Part shown: piece after piece, positions 6,203 through 14,584 of the stretch | Numbering within the stretch: position 1 is the stretch's first letter | Layout: every line of letters begins with the position of its first letter | Origin: Thermogutta sp. | Lineage (GTDB): Bacteria > Planctomycetota > Planctomycetia > Pirellulales > Thermoguttaceae | Length of the DNA: 16,018 bases | Assembly: GCF_014359955.1 (NCBI RefSeq) | Contig: NZ_JACIYL010000014.1 | Coordinates: 1-16,018, forward strand | Reading direction: 5' to 3' | Program-made: the position numbers and the translations under genes | The notes under the pieces: generated by a model | The model's database searches: none | Seen by the model: the letters and a program-made list of their open reading frames with translations, nothing else | Told to the model about the DNA's origin: nothing

Positions 6203-7165
6203 ATGGAAGTCAAAGGAAGTTCGGAAGCGATCCGATGTCCCCATTGTGGCAAGCTCTCAAGGCTCCCGACTGGGACTTCAGTGACTCGGGTTCGCTGTCC
6301 CCACTGTCATGCAGTTTGGCAGCTTGCCCCACAAGGGAAACCTAGCGGTGCTTTCCATTTCGGATCGCAAGCAGGTGGAATTCTCAATCAAGGCGTTGCT
6401 ACGGGGTCGTCGGGCGTCGACCGCGCAGATCTTCGGCAAGAACCTCTCCCGCCTGCAAGCAGGGGATCTGCCGTTGAGGAGAGGAATGCCAAAGCCCCGT
6501 CGCATGTCTGGTGGTTTATTCTCGGAGGCCTCTTCGTCCTATCGCTGGTCGTCATTATTGCGTTGGTTTTGGTGGTGATCTTTCTGGCGTGGCAGCGTCC
6601 TGTCCTCATTCCCCAGCCGGCGACTCCACTTCTGGAGCAAGCCGTCGCACCACCGCAACCGCCTCCTCAACCTCAGGTGGATCAGGAGCTGGCTCGAAGG
6701 GGAGAGGCCACAGCCGCCTACCTTCAAGGATTGCGCGATGCGACGATGAAAGCCCTTGGTGGGGCCGACCCAACCGCGATGCTCGTCGGGGGTGCCGGAA
6801 TTCACAATCCCACCGAGAAGTTGGCAACCTGGGAACAGGAGGTAGCCGCTCTGAACACACAGGACGTGGACCCGCTCGCAATTGAATTCAAAGAAGAATT
6901 TGCCCAGAAATTCCGCAATTTAATGCATGCGTTGGAGGCCGGCCGGAAGCTCGCTTTCGAGATTGCCAGTGCCCCGTCTGAGAAAATGCTCGACCAGGCG
7001 GCCGGTCAGCTTTCGCCGCTCGCACTCGTGGCACCCCTTGAGGATTTTGTCAATTTCGTGAATACACGGGGGCTGCAGGTCAAAGCGGAACTGGAAAAAC
7101 GCTACCACCGTGAGATGCCCGTTTTGGCACTCTCTACCTTAGGAGGAGGCTCGCAGGTACCCTGA
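6203..7165 (+). CDS. MJ0042-type zinc-ribbon protein with one transmembrane helix
   Basis: This 320-residue protein begins with a zinc ribbon of the MJ0042 type: RCPHCGKLSRLP (Cys12, Cys15) and VRCPHCHAVWQL (Cys32, Cys35). A Gly/Ser/Pro-rich linker (about 43-99) leads to a strongly hydrophobic helix at 103-130, then a Pro/Gln-rich stretch at 132-158 and a soluble, mostly helical domain (160-320) that I do not recognise. The expected topology is zinc ribbon inside, C-terminal domain outside the cytoplasmic membrane. MJ0042 ribbons are often N-terminal modules of membrane proteins of unknown function. The ATG has GGAG (6190-6193) 9 nt upstream and the ribbon begins at residue 11. It converges on the glycosyltransferase gene with 24 bp between the stop codons and no obvious terminator. 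The physiological role is unknown. Confidence 0.8.
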   Translation: MEVKGSSEAIRCPHCGKLSRLPTGTSVTRVRCPHCHAVWQLAPQGKPSGAFHFGSQAGGILNQGVATGSSGVDRADLRQEPLPPASRGSAVEERNAKAPSHVWWFILGGLFVLSLVVIIALVLVVIFLAWQRPVLIPQPATPLLEQAVAPPQPPPQPQVDQELARRGEATAAYLQGLRDATMKALGGADPTAMLVGGAGIHNPTEKLATWEQEVAALNTQDVDPLAIEFKEEFAQKFRNLMHALEAGRKLAFEIASAPSEKMLDQAAGQLSPLALVAPLEDFVNFVNTRGLQVKAELEKRYHREMPVLALSTLGGGSQVP

Positions 7166-7189
7166 CAAACCGCTTCTCGTTGGGTCGTG

Positions 7190-9130
7190 TTAAGGATGGG
7201 TTCCTGGGCCCGTTTCCAAAGCCCGGGCAAACGCCGTGTCGGGTGGCATCTCTGTTTTTGCCTTGGGGAGCGCCTCGCCAACGATAACCACCGGTTGAGG
7301 ATCTCGGGTGGGGGTACGACCGAGCGCGATGACTCTCCGAGGTTCCCAGGAGAAGGACAATCGAGGACACACAATCACACGACCGTTCCAGGAAAACTGA
7401 AGCACGGGTTGCCCGCTTTTCGGTACGACGCGGGCTTGTGATGCGTACATTGTTCCCGTGAGACAAAACACGGGATCGGGCAGGCCCTCCACTGGCGTTT
7501 CTCGGGGGAGCTGTCGAACGAAATACGGGTAATGGAAGCGAAAAGCCGCTGGGACAGGCCCCAGGCTGCTCAACTTTTCTGGCGCCCGTAGCTCGCCGGC
7601 GAGACTCTGGATCTGTTCGCGGGGCGACCAGAGAAGTTGTCGCTGAACAGGCAGAATTCCTACCCGATGCCCCACACCGAGAAAAAGCCCAATGGCGAGG
7701 GCCGAAGAAGCGAGGTTGGATGACGTCGGGTTTCTCACAGTCAATTGAATGGCCACAATCGTCAGAACGGCGAGGACACAAATGACAGCGGTCGATAGAA
7801 GTGGAAGTTGGAGTTTTCTCAATGCGTCTGCTGAAATGGGAAGGAATTTGGCAAAACAGAAGAATATTGCGCCGGCACCCCCAAGGACTGCCAGGGCTTG
7901 AAGCAATCTGAGAAAGACGACGAAACCTCGCGGTTGTGCGGGAGAAAAGTTGCTGGATTCATCCGAAGTCTCGGAAACATATTGCCACGGTAACGAGAAA
8001 AGAAGAGCCGCGGGCAGGTAAAGCGGCAAAAAATATCGGTTTTTGGCTTCGGGGATGACCCAGAGGCTAACAAATCCGACTGTTAAACAAACCATCAGAT
8101 AGGTGATCAGAGATCGATACTTGGTCGCCCAGCGGCGAAAGGGTCTATCCGCCCACGCCGCCAACAGTAAGGACCAGGGGAGCATGGCCCCCATCGTTTC
8201 GACAGGGAAAGATACAAAATGAGCGAAAAATCCCCGTGTGGCGAGACGCTCCTCTACCTGGCCGAACCATATTTCCCGGGTGGCTTGTAAGCCCGCACTC
8301 AGGCAGTACGGAATGCTCCATAGGGCAATGGGCAGTACCATGGCTCCCATGGACGCGAGATATTGCTTGCCGGCGATGCGATTTCCCTGTCGGGAAATGA
8401 GAAGGAAACCCGCGGTCGACACCACGAAATAGACAGGAGCCTGGAGCCCTTTTGTGAGTGCTGCCAGGCCCGCTAAAAAACCGGCTATGACCCAATGCCA
8501 TCCGCCCTCTGACTTGTTCTGGCCGGAGATCCACATCAAAAGGGCACCGCCAAGAAGGGCGGCGAAAAGTGAGTCTGTTTCTCCAAGTTGGCCAATTGTC
8601 AACGATTGACCAGTGGTCAAGTAGGCAATCCCGGCGACCGTGCCGGCCACCGGCCCGATCTGCCTCTTGGCGACGGTCCAGCAGATCCCGGCAGCAAGCA
8701 CAAGCGCCAGCGCGCTAGGCAAACGGACCGCCCAAACGTCGAACGTGCCTTGCCACACCCCAATGGCGCCAATGAGCCAGTTTTGAAGGGGTGGACGCGT
8801 ACAGTAGAGCTGGCCCTGTTCGCGGGGAACCAACCAGTCACCTGCCCAGTACATTTCCCGGGCTACCTGACCTCGTCGCGGTTCTTCCCCGATCATGGGA
8901 AGGGTGCTGATCCCCAAAAACGAGACTAGAATTACAGTCAAAGCCAGTGCCCAGGGCAAAACCGGAGGCAGTCGTCCTCCTTGAGATTTTGGGGCGAAGG
9001 GCAGGACTCTCGACCTGGGCTCGCCCGTCTCTTCATTCGCAGGAAAGGTGCCCTGCTCCTCCACCAGAAGATGCTGAAATAGGTTGGTCTGACCTCCCAC
9101 GCGCACGGTCCTCCACACGCCGCGACCCAT
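7190..9130 (-). CDS. GT-C glycosyltransferase, PMT_2/ArnT-like (GT39 or GT83 type)
   Basis: This 646-residue polytopic protein has about a dozen hydrophobic segments, the first at about 59-77. Motifs of the PMT_2/ArnT group are visible: GEEPRRGQVAREM (81-93), the usual acidic-pair/ExR loop although the first acid is Glu, TRPPLQNWL (111-119), LGETDS (182-187), ALTKGLQAP (224-232) and EAKNRYFLPLYLP (361-373). Such enzymes transfer a sugar from a polyprenyl-phosphate donor to lipid A, protein or another acceptor on the periplasmic side; which one cannot be told. A soluble C-terminal region after roughly residue 500 fits the family. The start is uncertain: ATG 9130 has no good ribosome site, while a GTG ten codons inside (9100-9098) has GGAGG 9 nt upstream. 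The tail converges on the zinc-ribbon gene. The start region is divergent from yidC. Confidence 0.9.
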   Translation of the reverse strand: MGRGVWRTVRVGGQTNLFQHLLVEEQGTFPANEETGEPRSRVLPFAPKSQGGRLPPVLPWALALTVILVSFLGISTLPMIGEEPRRGQVAREMYWAGDWLVPREQGQLYCTRPPLQNWLIGAIGVWQGTFDVWAVRLPSALALVLAAGICWTVAKRQIGPVAGTVAGIAYLTTGQSLTIGQLGETDSLFAALLGGALLMWISGQNKSEGGWHWVIAGFLAGLAALTKGLQAPVYFVVSTAGFLLISRQGNRIAGKQYLASMGAMVLPIALWSIPYCLSAGLQATREIWFGQVEERLATRGFFAHFVSFPVETMGAMLPWSLLLAAWADRPFRRWATKYRSLITYLMVCLTVGFVSLWVIPEAKNRYFLPLYLPAALLFSLPWQYVSETSDESSNFSPAQPRGFVVFLRLLQALAVLGGAGAIFFCFAKFLPISADALRKLQLPLLSTAVICVLAVLTIVAIQLTVRNPTSSNLASSALAIGLFLGVGHRVGILPVQRQLLWSPREQIQSLAGELRAPEKLSSLGPVPAAFRFHYPYFVRQLPRETPVEGLPDPVFCLTGTMYASQARVVPKSGQPVLQFSWNGRVIVCPRLSFSWEPRRVIALGRTPTRDPQPVVIVGEALPKAKTEMPPDTAFARALETGPGTHP

Positions 9131-9194
9131 GCACGGAGTCTTTCAATCCCGCTAAAATAAGAAGCTTAGGGCAAGGACTCGAAATAGACTCCGT

Positions 9195-9224
9195 ATGATA
9201 TCCTAGGGCCCAAAAACCGATCAA
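9195..9224 (-). promoter_or_regulatory. Candidate promoter for the glycosyltransferase gene
   Basis: On the minus strand TTGATC (9224-9219, four of six matches) and TATCAT (9200-9195, five of six) are 18 nt apart. The start would fall near 9188, leaving about 57 nt to the ATG. The -35 box overlaps the hairpin at 9212-9239. One arm of an 8-bp inverted repeat sits at the likely start point and the other directly before the start codon. Confidence 0.35.
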
Positions 9225-9239
9225 CGCTGATTAGTTTTT
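9212..9239. repeat. A/T-flanked imperfect hairpin
   Basis: AAAAAC (9212-9217) pairs with GTTTTT (9234-9239). GATCA (9219-9223) pairs with TGATT (9228-9232) including a G-T pair, around an ACGC loop, with one C/A mismatch between the two stems. T's continue to 9241 on the plus strand and A/T tracts on both sides make it terminator-like. No gene runs into it from either side, so it may instead be an operator overlapping the minus-strand -35 box. Confidence 0.35.
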
Positions 9240-9343
9240 TTCGGGCTTTGAGACGAAAATCCCCGCCATTGGAACAACCCAATCGGAAGAGGGCCCCCAT
9301 CTGAGGTTGTCGGGGCGGGCGGGGAAGTACGTGATTTTTGCCT

Positions 9344-9371
9344 TTGGCCCGTGCCGGAAAGAGGATAGAAT
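9344..9371 (+). promoter_or_regulatory. Candidate promoter for yidC
   Basis: TTGGCC (9344-9349, four of six matches) and TAGAAT (9366-9371, five of six) are 16 nt apart. The start near 9378 would give a 5' leader of about 200 nt. Confidence 0.35.
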
Positions 9372-9581
9372 GTTACTTAAACAACCGGTGGGCGGGTGCA
9401 ACCTTCGGTGAAACGACACTGGTGCGATCATAAGCCGGCAGCGGCACTTCTGCAAAAATGCGTAAAGTGATCTTGTTCGGACAAGGCAGGGCGACTCGCC
9501 ATGGACGGTGAGTGTCCTATTCGTGCTGCCAGTTCGGGGGATTCAGATTCATAACTTGGGTGTTTTGTTCGAGGAAACGAT

Positions 9582-12086
9582 ATGCTGGACCAGGGCCAGA
9601 ATCGGATGTGGGCACGGTATTTCGCTTTTTTGGCCGTGTCCATGCTGATCATCGTCATAAATCTTTATCTTGGGAGCCTCTGGGCACCGCACCCCCCAGA
9701 AGGACTGCCTCCGGTAGTGTCTCAGGAGAAGGAGCAGAAAAAAGAAGCGGGTTCTGGTGAGATCGGGGGCAAAAAAAACGGTGAAAACGTTGAGACGTCA
9801 ATTGCCACGTCCGAGAAGCCGACCGCCCCTTCCGTCCAAAAAGAATCTCCTGAGACTGGAAAGACCGTTCTGCCTGAGCCGCCCGTTCGTTACGTCACGC
9901 TGGGCTCGCTGGATCCGGAAAGCCCGTATCGGATGCTGGTAACCCTCTCGACTCGTGGGGCAACGATTTCCCGGCTTGAACTGAACAGCCCCAGGTACTG
10001 CGATACGGAAGCCCGCGGGGGGTATCTCGGAGAATTGTTTTTCGAGCCACCGCTGGACAAAGGATCGCTCCGCGTGGACGTTGTTGGCCCCGGTACTCCG
10101 GCCGCTCTGGCGGGGATCCGCCCCGGTGATGTGCTCGTAAGCATCGATGATAAGCCGGTTGAGGGAATTGCCGGGTTCCGGGAGATAATGGACAAGACAC
10201 ACCCGGGCCAAACGGTGTCCCTGGCTGTCCGGAGGGGAGATCAACTGCTCACCCTCAAGGCACAATTGCGGAGGACGCCGATGGCGATCATTCGTCGAGA
10301 GGAAGGGGGCCCCTACTCGTTCGAAATGACGCTGGCCGCATTGGGCAAGGAACGCCTCGCCGACGTCCGCTCTCGATTTGAAGAACGGATGCAGGAAACG
10401 ACGGATCCACTGCAGAAGGAGGTTCTGTACCTTCAGTGGCTTCATTCCGAATTACCGGACATTCACCTGAAAAGCGAGAACTGGTACCTGCTCCCTGAAG
10501 ATGCCGATCCGGCCAAACCTGAAACGTGGACGACCGCGTCGAATGAAGACACTGTTGCCCCACGGGAGAGTGTCCGCTTTGCTCAATGGCTGCCGGACAA
10601 GAATTTGGTCATTGTCAAGCGTTACGAACTGGCGCGGGTGCCACCGGGAAAGCAGGACGATCACGACGATCCCTCGTATCATTTCACATTTCAGATCACG
10701 GTTATCAACGTGGGGAAGAACCCGACCAGCATCGCTTATGAACTGGATGGGCCCAACGGTCTGCCTACAGAGGGAGCCTGGTATGCACGGAAAATGAGCA
10801 ATAGCTGGAGTGCGGTAGGCCTTCGCGATGTGGCCATCCGCCTTGGTAAAAACGGGATTAAACTAGTCGCCTGTTCGGCGATCGCACGGGATCGCTGGGG
10901 TGCTCCCTGGAAAGATACGGAAAACCAGTTGATCACAGCTCTTGGGGTTGACGCCCAGTATTTTTCCGTGATTCTTCTGCCCCAGCGGGAACATCCAGGT
11001 GACATTTGGTTTGGTGACGCCCGGCCGATTCGTATTGGAGCTGTGGAACCGAACTACGAATATCTCACCAACGTATCCTGCCGTCTGCAGTCTGTTCCAG
11101 CAGAGCTCAAACCGGGCGAACGACTTTCCCATACATTCACCGTCTTTGCGGGGCCGAAGCGGTCTGATCTTCTGGCGCATTATCAGCTTGACAGTCTGAT
11201 CCAGTACGGCTGGTTCTGGTTTGTTGCCGACCCGATGACCAGGCTCCTGCATATTTTTCACGACTATATAGTGTTCAACTATGGTCTGGCGATTATCCTG
11301 CTCACGGTCGTCGTTCGTCTTTTGATGTTTCCCATTAGCCGCAAGCAGGCTCTCAATGCCCAGAAGATGCAGGAACTGCAGCCGGAAATTAAAAAGATTC
11401 AGGAAAAGTATAAAGACCTGCAGGAACGTAACCGCGCAACGCAGGAGTTATTCCGACAGCACAATTATAACCCGTTTTCGGGATGTTTAGTTTTATTTAT
11501 TCAGTTGCCCATTTTTATCGGTTTATACAAGGCCCTCGCAATTGATGTGCAATTGCGTCAGGCACCGTTGATTTCAGAGAGCATTCGCTGGTGTTCCAAC
11601 CTGGCGGCACCCGACATGCTGTTCGACTGGAGCTTTCTCTGGCCGGAGTGGTTCAACCGCGGGCACGGGATGTTTGCGCTGGGCCCGTATTTCAATCTTT
11701 TGCCTGTTCTCACGATAGTCATTTTCTTGTGGCAGCAGAAGCGGATGATGCCGCCGCCTGCGGACGAGCAAGCAGCAGTCCAGCAGAAAGTCATGAATTT
11801 CATGATGATCTTTATGGGAATTCTATTCTATAAAGTTCCCAGTGGTCTGTGTCTGTATTTTATCGCCTCGAGTTTATGGGGTATGGCGGAACGTGAGATT
11901 TTGCTGAAGACGGTCAGGAAAACGGACGAAACTAGGAAGCCAAAACGCGACTGGAAGAAAACCTGGCAGAAAATACAGGATTCCATTCCCGATTGGCTGA
12001 AGGAACTCGTTAAAGCCGCGGATAAGCGTTACGCGGAAAAGATGCCTCGTGAAAAGCGTCGCCCGGCAAAACGCACGCGGGTCTGA
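9582..12086 (+). CDS. yidC: Membrane protein insertase YidC with PDZ-like insert and basic tail
   Basis: This 834-residue protein, versus about 550 in E. coli, inserts proteins into the inner membrane alone or with SecYEG. An N-terminal helix (about 12-32) is followed by a long periplasmic region. Residues 163-233 look like a PDZ domain (VVGPGTPAALAGIRPGDVL), absent from the classical enzyme. The 60KD_IMP insertase core starts near Tyr542: the conserved groove arginine is Arg579 (TVVVRLLMFPIS), the cytoplasmic coiled hairpin (QKMQELQPEIKKIQ) follows, then NYNPFSGC with Pro631 and the last helix PSGLCLY at 753-759. A strongly basic tail (779-834) suits ribosome binding, as shown for the extended tail of Rhodopirellula YidC. 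GAGGA (9571-9575) is 6 nt upstream of the ATG. mnmE starts 15 nt after the stop, so the two are probably co-transcribed. Confidence 0.96.
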   Translation: MLDQGQNRMWARYFAFLAVSMLIIVINLYLGSLWAPHPPEGLPPVVSQEKEQKKEAGSGEIGGKKNGENVETSIATSEKPTAPSVQKESPETGKTVLPEPPVRYVTLGSLDPESPYRMLVTLSTRGATISRLELNSPRYCDTEARGGYLGELFFEPPLDKGSLRVDVVGPGTPAALAGIRPGDVLVSIDDKPVEGIAGFREIMDKTHPGQTVSLAVRRGDQLLTLKAQLRRTPMAIIRREEGGPYSFEMTLAALGKERLADVRSRFEERMQETTDPLQKEVLYLQWLHSELPDIHLKSENWYLLPEDADPAKPETWTTASNEDTVAPRESVRFAQWLPDKNLVIVKRYELARVPPGKQDDHDDPSYHFTFQITVINVGKNPTSIAYELDGPNGLPTEGAWYARKMSNSWSAVGLRDVAIRLGKNGIKLVACSAIARDRWGAPWKDTENQLITALGVDAQYFSVILLPQREHPGDIWFGDARPIRIGAVEPNYEYLTNVSCRLQSVPAELKPGERLSHTFTVFAGPKRSDLLAHYQLDSLIQYGWFWFVADPMTRLLHIFHDYIVFNYGLAIILLTVVVRLLMFPISRKQALNAQKMQELQPEIKKIQEKYKDLQERNRATQELFRQHNYNPFSGCLVLFIQLPIFIGLYKALAIDVQLRQAPLISESIRWCSNLAAPDMLFDWSFLWPEWFNRGHGMFALGPYFNLLPVLTIVIFLWQQKRMMPPPADEQAAVQQKVMNFMMIFMGILFYKVPSGLCLYFIASSLWGMAEREILLKTVRKTDETRKPKRDWKKTWQKIQDSIPDWLKELVKAADKRYAEKMPREKRRPAKRTRV

Positions 12087-12101
12087 TCCCTCACAAACTC
12101 C

Positions 12102-13526
12102 ATGTGGCAGCAAGCCCACGACACCATCGTTGCAGTCGCGACCGCCTTTGGACGTGGCGCCCGACAGATCATTCGAATCTCGGGTCCCGAGGCCTGGCAG
12201 GCAGCAAGACGTGTCATCTGCGGGGAGTGCCTCCCGGTGGAGCAGCCCCTCGAGCCGATGGTGTTCGCGACCTGGTTGGACTGGGAAGGATTGCCCGCTC
12301 GTTTGCCTTGCGATGTCTTTTCCTGGCCTTCCGGCCGAAGTTATACCGGCCAACCGGTGGTCGAACTTCACACGGTGTGTTGCGGTCCGCTGGCTCACGA
12401 GATCATAGCCAGACTCAGGCTCCGGCCTGCCCGACCTGGGGAATTTACCCTGCGGGCGTTTCTGAGCGGGCGAGTCGATTTAACTCAAGCGGAAGCAGTG
12501 TTGGGGGTCGTTGAAGCCCGTGAGGCCCGCGAACTTCAGACGGCGCTTCACCAACTTGCAGGAGGGATCGGTGGGCCTTTGCGGGCGCTGCGGGAAGAGC
12601 TTCTCGATCTGGTGGCGGATGTGGAGGCGGGCCTCGATTTTGCTGAGGAGGACTTGCCGTTTTTATCCTGGGAAGAGTTGGAGACCCGGGTCACCGCCGC
12701 CCGGACGGCGCTCGAGGAAATCAATCGCTGGTTTGAAAAGCGACGGGGAAATACCGAACTTCCCCGCGTGGTTCTGGTCGGGCCACCAAACGCCGGGAAA
12801 AGCACGCTTTTTAACGCACTTCTTTCAACAGAGCGAGCCATTGTCTCACCAGTACCCGGGACGACTCGCGATTACCTCACGGCCGTCTGTTCTCACCGTG
12901 GTGTCAGCTTTGAGCTGGTCGATACCGCCGGCCTGGAGAGTTGGTCGGCCGAGGTGGCGCCTTCTGGGCTCGACAGCACGAAAGCCCTGAATGCATTAAC
13001 CGATGATCGCAATTCCGCCATCGCAGGGAAGATACAGGTCGCCACCCAACAGGCAGCGCAGATGGCCGATTTACGGCTCCTTTGCTGGGACGCTACCAAG
13101 TATTCCCCCCAGACCGTCCCCGTTGACTCGGATACTCACAACTCGCAGACGCTTCTTGTGCTGACAAAGGCTGATCTGCTGCCAACGGGGCGATCATCCT
13201 CATGGCCGGAAGGCGCGTTGCTGGTGAGTGCCCGTTGTAACAGCGGTCTTGAGATTCTCAAAGATACAATCGTAAACCGCCTTTTGGCGCAACAGGAAAC
13301 AAGCGCGGGAGTCGTCGCAGTCACTGCGATGCGATGCCGAGACGCTTTACGGAGGGCAGCCGATGCTCTTCATCAGGCACAGGAGCTCATCCACGGGCGG
13401 GAATCTGAGGATTTGATCGCGACCGCGCTCCGCTCGGCACTTTCTTCGATCGGTGAGATCACGGGCGAAGTTTATTCGGAAGAAATCCTCTCCAGGATTT
13501 TCTCGCGGTTCTGCATCGGAAAGTAA
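12102..13526 (+). CDS. mnmE: tRNA uridine-5-carboxymethylaminomethyl(34) synthesis GTPase MnmE
   Basis: MnmE (TrmE) acts with MnmG (GidA) to modify U34 of certain tRNAs, using methylene-THF, FAD and GTP in the cytoplasm. The 474-residue length is close to the usual 450-460. The N-terminal folate-binding domain starts HDTIVAVATAFGRG; RPGEFTLRAFLSGRVDLTQA is the family signature of the helical part. The G domain has GPPNAGKST (227-235, Lys233), GTTRDYL, DTAG (274-277), TKAD (355-358, in place of NKxD) and SAR. The C-terminal FCIGK (470-474) is diagnostic and supplies the catalytic cysteine (Cys471). Compared with E. coli, an extra segment of about 22 residues lies between DTAG and ADLRLL. The ATG has no clear ribosome site, but the homology starts at residue 7 and the yidC stop is only 15 nt upstream, so coupling is likely. 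Confidence 0.96.
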   Translation: MWQQAHDTIVAVATAFGRGARQIIRISGPEAWQAARRVICGECLPVEQPLEPMVFATWLDWEGLPARLPCDVFSWPSGRSYTGQPVVELHTVCCGPLAHEIIARLRLRPARPGEFTLRAFLSGRVDLTQAEAVLGVVEAREARELQTALHQLAGGIGGPLRALREELLDLVADVEAGLDFAEEDLPFLSWEELETRVTAARTALEEINRWFEKRRGNTELPRVVLVGPPNAGKSTLFNALLSTERAIVSPVPGTTRDYLTAVCSHRGVSFELVDTAGLESWSAEVAPSGLDSTKALNALTDDRNSAIAGKIQVATQQAAQMADLRLLCWDATKYSPQTVPVDSDTHNSQTLLVLTKADLLPTGRSSSWPEGALLVSARCNSGLEILKDTIVNRLLAQQETSAGVVAVTAMRCRDALRRAADALHQAQELIHGRESEDLIATALRSALSSIGEITGEVYSEEILSRIFSRFCIGK

Positions 13527-13617
13527 AGCGTGTCTTCTCCCGGCAGGGCCGGTTCTCGTGAGAGTTCCCCGCGAGTAAAATCGTCCCGAGCGTGTGGAGC
13601 CGGCAAGGAGACTCTGA

Positions 13618-14553
13618 ATGAAAGACCGCGTTATCGTGTTGGGTTCCGTGAACACGGATCTTGTGGTCAAGGTCCGCCGCTTGCCCCAGCCAGGCGAGAC
13701 CGTTATCGGTGGCACCTTTTACCAGAACCAGGGTGGAAAAGGGGCCAATCAGGCGGTGGCTGCGGCTCGGTCGGGCGAAAAACCGGTCACGCTCATCGCA
13801 GCAGTAGGAAACGACGTTTTTGGGCGGGAAAGCCTGGCAGCGTTACAGAAAGATAAGATCGATCTAACGCATGTCAACATAAAAGACGGTATCTCCTCGG
13901 GCGTGGCGCTCATCATGGTGGATGAGTGTGGAGAAAATGCGATCGCGGTGGCATCGGGTGCGAACGCCGCGCTTTCACCGGCAGACGTTACGGCCGTGCC
14001 CGATTCCGTTTTCGAACAGGCGTCTGTCCTGCTGACCTGCTTCGAAATCCCTGTGGAAACTGTTCAAGTTGGACTGCGGCGTGCCCGGCAATTCGGTGTG
14101 ACGACCATCCTCAACCCGGCGCCTGTTCCCGAACACGTTCCCGCCGTTTTGCTTTCCGATGTGGATATCATCACACCGAACGAGCATGAGATAGCGAGGC
14201 TCTTGGATCTGCCGAAGATAGAAGACGAAACGGATGCACGGACGGCGGCTCAGCGATTGCTGGATCGAGGCGTTGGAAACGTCGTTCTCACTCTTGGAGC
14301 TCGCGGCTGCTTTTTCGCGGGGGCTGGAGATGCGAGATACTTTCCCGGTTTCCCAACAAAAGCCGTCGATACGACTGGAGCCGGAGACGCGTTTAACGGG
14401 GCGCTGGCGACAGCCATTTCTGAGGGACGTGACTGGGTGGACAGCCTCCGATGGGCATCAGCGGCCGCTGCCATTTCGGTGACGCGCGCAGGGGCACAGC
14501 CATCCATGCCGTTTCGGCACGAAATTGAAGATTTTCTGAGGCTTCAGGGATGA
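13618..14553 (+). CDS. rbsK: Ribokinase (PfkB family)
   Basis: Ribokinase phosphorylates D-ribose to ribose 5-phosphate with ATP, feeding the pentose phosphate pathway. The 311-residue protein has the family layout. The start is VLGSVNTDLVVKVRRLPQPG, the first PfkB signature contains GGKGANQA (39-46), a central TPNEHE binds substrate or phosphate, and the second signature DTTGAGDAFNG (251-261) has the anion hole and the catalytic base Asp257. A substrate switch to another sugar or nucleoside cannot be excluded from motifs alone, but the sequence is ribokinase-like throughout. AAGGAG (13605-13610) lies 7 nt before the ATG. It follows mnmE by 91 bp on the same strand. No ribose transporter or LacI-type regulator is present in the window. 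Confidence 0.9.
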   Translation: MKDRVIVLGSVNTDLVVKVRRLPQPGETVIGGTFYQNQGGKGANQAVAAARSGEKPVTLIAAVGNDVFGRESLAALQKDKIDLTHVNIKDGISSGVALIMVDECGENAIAVASGANAALSPADVTAVPDSVFEQASVLLTCFEIPVETVQVGLRRARQFGVTTILNPAPVPEHVPAVLLSDVDIITPNEHEIARLLDLPKIEDETDARTAAQRLLDRGVGNVVLTLGARGCFFAGAGDARYFPGFPTKAVDTTGAGDAFNGALATAISEGRDWVDSLRWASAAAAISVTRAGAQPSMPFRHEIEDFLRLQG

Positions 14554-14584
14554 TCTCGATCGTGGTTCCGTCTTTTGGGAAAGC

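Larger units (their letters stand above)
9131..9581. other. Divergent spacer between the glycosyltransferase and yidC
   Basis: This 451-bp region holds promoter candidates in both directions (9195-9224 minus, 9344-9371 plus), an A/T-flanked hairpin (9212-9239), an 8-bp inverted repeat (9133-9140 with 9187-9194) and a small hairpin CTTGT-TCGG-ACAAG (9472-9485). No rnpA or rpmH gene is visible, although these usually precede yidC. No ORF here has recognisable content. The expected yidC leader would be about 200 nt, long enough to hold regulation. Confidence 0.5.

Noticed and set aside
8265-8860. Repeated TTTCCCGGG strings resembling the palindrome at 6177
   Set aside because: They lie inside the glycosyltransferase coding sequence and lack the second half of the palindrome, so they are probably chance.
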